From contig DASYOB010000117.1 of the NCBI GenBank assembly GCA_036008175.1, positions 1-9,247 on the forward strand: a stretch of 9,247 bases of DNA. The letters run 5' to 3'. The stretch comes from DATARH01 sp036008175. GTDB lineage: Bacteria > Pseudomonadota > Alphaproteobacteria > ATCC43930 > CGMCC-115725. This document shows positions 6,425 to 9,247 of the stretch, piece after piece. How positions within the stretch are numbered: the first letter of the stretch is position 1; each line of letters begins with the position of its first letter. Under the pieces are notes generated by a model. It was not told where the DNA came from. It saw nothing but the letters and a program-made list of their open reading frames with translations, and did no database searches. The position numbers and the translations under genes are program-made.

Positions 6425-7300
6425 ATGCGTATCCTGGCTGTTGCCGCTCCGCTCGCGCTGATGACCATGCTCGCCGGTGAGGGATCGATGCCGGTCGAGG
6501 CGATGGCACGCTCGACCCCGGCCTTTGCCGAGCGCATCGCCTACGGCGCCGGGCCGAGCCAATTCGGCGAATTGTGGCTGCCGGCAGGAAGCGCGCCGCT
6601 TCCGGTCGCGATCCTGATCCATGGCGGTTGCTGGCAGTCCTCCTACGGACTCGACCTGATGGACCCGATGGCCGAGGATTTGTACCGTCAGGGGATCGCG
6701 GTCTGGAATATCGAATACCGGCGGCTCGGCGAGACCGGCGGCGGCTATCCGGGCACCTTTCTCGATGTCGGCCAGGCGGTCGATGCGCTGCGCGGTCTGC
6801 CGCAGCGGCCGCGCCTCGATTTGCGCAGGCTCGTCGCGATCGGCCATTCGGCCGGTGGCCATCTGGCATTGTGGGCGGCATCGCGGCACCGTCTGCCGCG
6901 GGACAGCGCGCTCGCGGTGGCGGATCCGCAGCGTATTGGCTCGGTCGTGACCCTGGCCGGGATAAACGATCTCGCCGCCTATCGTGCATCCGGGCCGGCC
7001 TGCGGCGGCGCCAGCACGATCGACGCGCTGACCGGCGCGCGCAGCCGGCCGCCGGGCACCGCGCTGGCCGACACTTCGCCGGCCGCGCTTTTGCCGCTGG
7101 CGCTCAAGCAGGTAGTCGCGTCTGGCAACAACGACGGCATCGTGCCGGCACGCTTCGGGCATGACTATGCCACGTTGGCTCGCCGCGCCGGCGATCCGGT
7201 CGAGGTAGTAGATCTGCCCGGCGATCACTTCGCGCTGATCGATTCGGCTTCCTCGGCCTGGATGGCTATCCGGGCGAAGATCCTGGATCTGCTCAAATAA
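6425..7300 (+). CDS. Alpha/beta hydrolase, probably exported; esterase/arylformamidase-like
   Basis: The 291-residue product carries a full alpha/beta-hydrolase catalytic set. The oxyanion motif is HGGCW (66-70), the nucleophile elbow is GHSAGG with S142, the acid is probably D237 (NNDGIV), and the base is H268 (GDHFALID). The HGGxW form is shared with arylformamidase-like and carbohydrate-esterase-like members, so a small ester or amide substrate is likely but unidentified. The N-terminus looks like a signal peptide: after MR come about 15 hydrophobic residues (ILAVAAPLALMTMLAG), with a possible cleavage site after A28 (VEAMA). There is no lipobox cysteine. Export would put it in the periplasm, away from cytosolic urease. 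The ATG directly follows the stop of the GNAT gene, and the TAA abuts a terminator stem, making this the last gene of the block. Confidence 0.87.
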   Translation: MRILAVAAPLALMTMLAGEGSMPVEAMARSTPAFAERIAYGAGPSQFGELWLPAGSAPLPVAILIHGGCWQSSYGLDLMDPMAEDLYRQGIAVWNIEYRRLGETGGGYPGTFLDVGQAVDALRGLPQRPRLDLRRLVAIGHSAGGHLALWAASRHRLPRDSALAVADPQRIGSVVTLAGINDLAAYRASGPACGGASTIDALTGARSRPPGTALADTSPAALLPLALKQVVASGNNDGIVPARFGHDYATLARRAGDPVEVVDLPGDHFALIDSASSAWMAIRAKILDLLK

Positions 7301-7328
7301 AAACGCCCCCGGAGAGCCGGGGGCGTTT
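7301..7328 (-). terminator. Strong hairpin terminator shared by converging genes
   Basis: The arms AAACGCCCCCGG (7301-7312) and CCGGGGGCGTTT (7317-7328) form a perfect 12-bp stem with a 4-nt loop. Read on the minus strand the stem is followed by TTTTTATTT (including its own last three bases), the classic intrinsic terminator for hsp20, which ends 24 bases upstream. On the plus strand only TTT and then CGATAATT follow, so stopping of the urease-GNAT-hydrolase transcript is likely but less textbook. The hydrolase TAA lies immediately beside the stem. The site serves both converging genes. Confidence 0.9.
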
Positions 7329-7351
7329 CGATAATTGAGCCGAGGGGCCGA

Positions 7352-7816
7352 TTAAGCCGCCTTCTGCTCCAGTACCTGCGGCCTTGCGGGCTCGCCGCTG
7401 GCGATCTTGATTTGGCGCGGCTTCATCGCCTCGGGCACCTCGCGCACCAGGTCGACATGCAGCAAGCCATTGTCGAGGCTCGCGCCGTTGACCTTGATAT
7501 GGTCGGCCAGGCTGAAGCGGCGCTCGAACGCGCGCCGGGCGATGCCGCGGTGCAGATAGCGGCCGTTCTCGTCCTCCTTCTGCGCCTTGCCGGTCACGAT
7601 CAGCGTGTTCTCGTGCACGGTGATATCGAGTTCGTCCTGCGCGAACCCAGCCACCGCCATGGTCAGGCGGTAGGCATCCTCGCCGGTCGTCTCGATGTTG
7701 TAGGGCGGATAGGACAGCGCGGTGCTGTCGACGCGGGTCGCGCTATCGACAAGCCGGGCCAGACGATCGAAGCCGATCGTCGAACGGAACAGGGGAGAGA
7801 AATCGAAACGGTCCAT
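7352..7816 (-). CDS. Small heat shock protein, Hsp20/alpha-crystallin (IbpA/HspH-like)
   Basis: Small heat shock proteins form cytoplasmic oligomers that hold unfolding proteins until ATP-dependent chaperones can refold them. The 154-residue product starts MDRFDFSPLFRSTIGFDRLARLVD, typical of the proteobacterial IbpA-like class. An alpha-crystallin domain follows at about residues 38-130 (PPYNIETTGEDAYRLTMAVAG, FERRFSLADHIKV, NGLLHVDLVREVPEA). A C-terminal IKI (136-138) matches the I-x-I motif used in oligomer assembly. I chose ATG 7816 because GGAGG (7829-7825) lies 8 bases before it. ATG 7822, two codons upstream, is only 2 bases from that sequence. The open frame extends further upstream, but that part is the untranslated leader. 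The gene is probably controlled by heat at transcription and translation. Confidence 0.96.
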   Translation of the reverse strand: MDRFDFSPLFRSTIGFDRLARLVDSATRVDSTALSYPPYNIETTGEDAYRLTMAVAGFAQDELDITVHENTLIVTGKAQKEDENGRYLHRGIARRAFERRFSLADHIKVNGASLDNGLLHVDLVREVPEAMKPRQIKIASGEPARPQVLEQKAA

Positions 7817-7910
7817 GACCATATCCTCCAGTGAGCAACATGGGTTGAGGCGCCCGCCCGAGGGCCGGGGGCCCGACATCAGCAAGCGGTCCCGCGATGG
7901 GCGACCGCTC
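7817..7910 (-). promoter_or_regulatory. ROSE-type RNA thermometer in the hsp20 leader
   Basis: ROSE elements are 5' leaders of rhizobial and other proteobacterial small heat shock genes that hide the ribosome site until heat melts them. Here the last hairpin pairs UUGCUC (7838-7833) with GAGGAU (7828-7823) around a 4-nt loop: C-G, U-A, C-G, then a G-G mismatch, U-A and U-U. This is the characteristic weak, mismatch-bearing ROSE pairing with the Shine-Dalgarno bases. Upstream, AGCGGUC (7909-7903) and GACCGCU (7891-7885) form a perfect 7-bp stem. GGGCC (7874-7870) and GGCCC (7866-7862) form a second GC stem. Position, length and final motif all agree with ROSE. Confidence 0.82.
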
Positions 7911-7917
7911 ACCAATC

Positions 7918-7946
7918 AATTTGGTGGCTCAGAGGTGTGGTTCAAG
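7918..7946 (-). promoter_or_regulatory. Candidate RpoH (sigma32-type) promoter for hsp20
   Basis: On the minus strand CTTGAA (7946-7941) matches the heat-shock -35 element. After a 16-nt spacer comes CCAAATT (7924-7918), a fair but imperfect match to the alphaproteobacterial RpoH -10. Transcription would begin near 7911, exactly where the first thermometer stem starts. The position is therefore persuasive even though the -10 is weak. Alternative promoters cannot be excluded. Confidence 0.5.
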
Positions 7947-7954
7947 AGGATTTG

Positions 7955-7975
7955 GCACTCTGTGGTAGGGAGTGC
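7955..7975 (-). terminator. Weak hairpin downstream of rpmE
   Basis: GCACTC (7955-7960) and GAGTGC (7970-7975) form a 6-bp stem with a 9-nt loop, 25 bases after the rpmE stop. On the minus strand the stem is followed by CAAATCCTCTTG, which has no proper T-tract. It may terminate rpmE weakly or may be chance. It lies just upstream of the hsp20 -35 element. Confidence 0.3.
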
Positions 7976-8000
7976 TGAGGGCTTCCTAGCCGAAGACCGG

Positions 8001-8231
8001 TTACTGCTGCTTGGGGCCGAAACCTTGGAAGCGGCGGTTAAAGCGGGCGAGCTGGCCGCCGGTATCGAGCAGGCGCTGCTGGCCGCCGGTCCACGCCGGG
8101 TGCGATTTCGGGTCGATATCGAGGCGCAGCGTGTCGCCGGCCTTACCGTAGGTCGAGCGCGTCTGGTAGCTGGTCCCGTCGGTCATCAGGACGGTGATCT
8201 CATGATAATCCGGGTGAATGCCGTCCTTCAT
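8001..8231 (-). CDS. rpmE: 50S ribosomal protein L31
   Basis: L31 is a small protein of the large ribosomal subunit near the bridge to the small subunit. The 76-residue product begins MKDGIHPDYHEITVLMTDG and contains STYGKAGDTLRLDIDPKSHPAWTGG followed by RFNRRFQGFG, a clear L31 pattern. It has no cysteine at all, so it is the zinc-free form, lacking the CxxC sites found in many other bacteria; this is usual in Alphaproteobacteria. I chose ATG 8231 because the L31 family begins there and GAAGG lies 8 bases upstream on the minus strand. A longer open frame to 8315 merely reads through the promoter. It forms its own transcription unit, with a promoter just upstream. Confidence 0.97.
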   Translation of the reverse strand: MKDGIHPDYHEITVLMTDGTSYQTRSTYGKAGDTLRLDIDPKSHPAWTGGQQRLLDTGGQLARFNRRFQGFGPKQQ

Positions 8232-8269
8232 CGCTCGAACCTTCGATAAACCCTTGTAGCGCGGGCCGG

Positions 8270-8298
8270 TATATAGCGGCGGGGGGGCGCCGATGCAA
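8270..8298 (-). promoter_or_regulatory. Sigma70-like promoter for rpmE
   Basis: On the minus strand TTGCAT (8298-8293) is followed after exactly 17 bases by TATATA (8275-8270), good housekeeping -35 and -10 hexamers. Transcription would start near 8263, leaving a leader of about 30 bases before the rpmE ATG that includes the GAAGG ribosome site. The -35 lies in the loop of the GC-rich inverted repeat at 8278-8311. Confidence 0.6.
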
Positions 8299-8311
8299 TC
8301 GCCCACCCGCC
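8278..8311 (-). terminator. GC-rich inverted repeat directly after the aminotransferase stop
   Basis: On the minus strand GGCGGGTGGGCG (8311-8300) and CGCCCCCCCGCC (8289-8278) pair at 11 of 12 positions with a 10-nt loop. The first arm begins directly at the aminotransferase stop codon. The following sequence (GCTATATACC) has no T-run, so it would be an atypical terminator. It may instead protect the 3' end of the message. It also overlaps the spacer of the rpmE promoter. Confidence 0.45.
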
Positions 8312-9247
8312 TCAAGCCTCACTGGCAAGGTATTCCATCGCCGCCTGCACCGCGCCCTTGCCGTGCGGTACGCCGGCCAGGTCGAGCGCCATCTCGACCG
8401 AGGCGATTGAGCCCAGCACCATCGGCTCGTTCAGATCGCCCAGATGGCCGATGCGGAAGACGCGGCCCTTGAGGCGGTCGAGCCCGCCGCCCAGCGACAC
8501 GTTGAACTTGTCGACCGCGATCTGCCGCACCTGATCGGCATTGTGCCCCTCCGGCACCAAGACGGCGGTGATCGTGTCGGAGCGGCCGCCGGGGTCGGTC
8601 CCGAAGATTTCCGGCCCGTTGTTGCCGCGCCAGACCTGCACCGCGCGCCGGGTCGCCTCGGCGAGACGCCGATGCCGGGCGAAGACGTTGTCGAGCCCTT
8701 CCTCGTCGAGCATGTGGAGCGCTTCCTGGAGCCCGTAGAAGAAGTGCACCGGCACGGTGCCGTTCCAGTGCCCGTGCGAGGGGTCGAGAAGTCTCCGCCA
8801 GTCCCAGTAGACCCGCGGCAGGCTCGCCTTCTCGGTCGCCGCCAGCGCCTTGTTGCTGACCCCGGTGAAGGCCATGCCGGTCGGCAGCATCAGCCCCTTC
8901 TGCGAGCCGACGACGACGACATCGACGCCCCATTCATCCATGCGGAAATCGAACGAGCCGAGCGAGGAGATCACATCGACGCAGAACAGCGCCGGGTGCC
9001 CGGCGGCATCGATCGCCTTGCGCATCGCAGCGATCGGATGCGCGACCCCGGTCGAGGTCTCGTTGTGGACCGCGAGCACGGCCTTGATCTCGTGGCTTTT
9101 GTCCTCGCGCAACCGCGCCTCGAGCTTCGCCGGGTCGGCGGCGCGGCGCCAATCGTTAGGCAGCGTTTCGACCTCGAGGCCGAACGCTTCGGCGCGCAGG
9201 CCCCAATTAAGCGAGAAATAGCCGCTCTCGACGATCAGCACCTTGTC
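8312..9247 (-). CDS. Class V PLP aminotransferase, serine/alanine-glyoxylate type (5' end outside window)
   Basis: The frame is open from the right edge to a TGA at 8314-8312, giving 311 visible residues. Roughly 80 N-terminal residues are missing compared with the usual length of nearly 400. These fold-type I enzymes move an amino group between serine, alanine or a related donor and glyoxylate or pyruvate. Motifs seen, numbered in the fragment, are AVHNETSTGV (59-68), the cofactor-contacting region CVDVISSLGSFDF (89-101), GSQKGLMLPTGMAF (114-127) with K117 as the Schiff-base lysine, and GHLGDLNEP near the C-terminus. The pattern fits serine-glyoxylate aminotransferase of alphaproteobacteria, an enzyme of the serine cycle and photorespiratory-type metabolism. 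Alanine-glyoxylate or ureidoglycine-glyoxylate activity cannot be excluded by eye. It is on the same strand as rpmE but separated from it by a GC-rich hairpin and a promoter. Confidence 0.92.
   Translation of the reverse strand, partial: DKVLIVESGYFSLNWGLRAEAFGLEVETLPNDWRRAADPAKLEARLREDKSHEIKAVLAVHNETSTGVAHPIAAMRKAIDAAGHPALFCVDVISSLGSFDFRMDEWGVDVVVVGSQKGLMLPTGMAFTGVSNKALAATEKASLPRVYWDWRRLLDPSHGHWNGTVPVHFFYGLQEALHMLDEEGLDNVFARHRRLAEATRRAVQVWRGNNGPEIFGTDPGGRSDTITAVLVPEGHNADQVRQIAVDKFNVSLGGGLDRLKGRVFRIGHLGDLNEPMVLGSIASVEMALDLAGVPHGKGAVQAAMEYLASEA

Noticed and set aside
5136..6989. 617-codon open frame on the minus strand opposite ureF, ureG, the GNAT gene and the hydrolase
   Set aside because: Its translation is arginine- and proline-rich with no recognisable domain, and it lies opposite four well-supported genes. 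Long open antisense frames are expected in such GC-rich DNA.
7412..7834. 140-codon plus-strand open frame opposite hsp20
   Set aside because: It is the antisense shadow of a clear alpha-crystallin gene, with no family resemblance of its own.
8850..9221. 123-codon plus-strand open frame opposite the aminotransferase
   Set aside because: It is antisense to a well-conserved aminotransferase region (including the PLP lysine motif), and no domain is visible.

Overview
This window is GC-rich and reads as chromosomal DNA of an alphaproteobacterium. The evidence is the cysteine-free ribosomal protein L31, a small heat shock gene with a ROSE-type RNA thermometer in its leader, and two kinds of dispersed palindromic repeat of the sort common between genes in Bradyrhizobium, Rhodospirillales and their relatives. 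I cannot fix the order more precisely.

Layout. Positions 1-780 hold the C-terminal part of a gamma-glutamyltransferase family enzyme. Positions 903-5975 are a complete urease operon in the order ureD-ureA-ureB-ureC-ureE-ureF-ureG. All three structural subunits and four maturation proteins are present, and every metal ligand and catalytic residue of UreC can be located. The genes are tightly packed, except where a palindromic repeat sits before ureD (805-907) and another between ureA and ureB (2079-2168). Two more genes follow ureG with no gap: a GNAT-type acetyltransferase (TTG start overlapping the ureG stop) and an exported alpha/beta hydrolase with an HGGxW motif. This plus-strand block ends at a strong hairpin terminator (7301-7328).

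The other strand carries three genes. Reading leftward from the right edge, they are a class V aminotransferase of the serine/alanine-glyoxylate type (8312-9247, 5' end outside the window), rpmE (L31; 8001-8231) and an IbpA/HspH-like small heat shock protein (7352-7816). rpmE has a good sigma70-like promoter. The hsp20 gene has a plausible RpoH-type promoter and a leader of about 95 nt. The end of that leader pairs UUGCUC with GAGGAU around the Shine-Dalgarno sequence, the signature of ROSE thermometers. hsp20 and the urease-hydrolase block converge on the shared terminator.

How the genes work together. UreABC hydrolyses urea. UreD, UreF and UreG form the activation complex and UreE delivers nickel. 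The GNAT and hydrolase genes are probably co-transcribed with urease, but their substrates are unknown. I see no clearly new system. The most informative points are the two repeats inside the urease operon, one of which supplies the apparent ureD start codon, the two-gene extension of the operon, and the ROSE thermometer.
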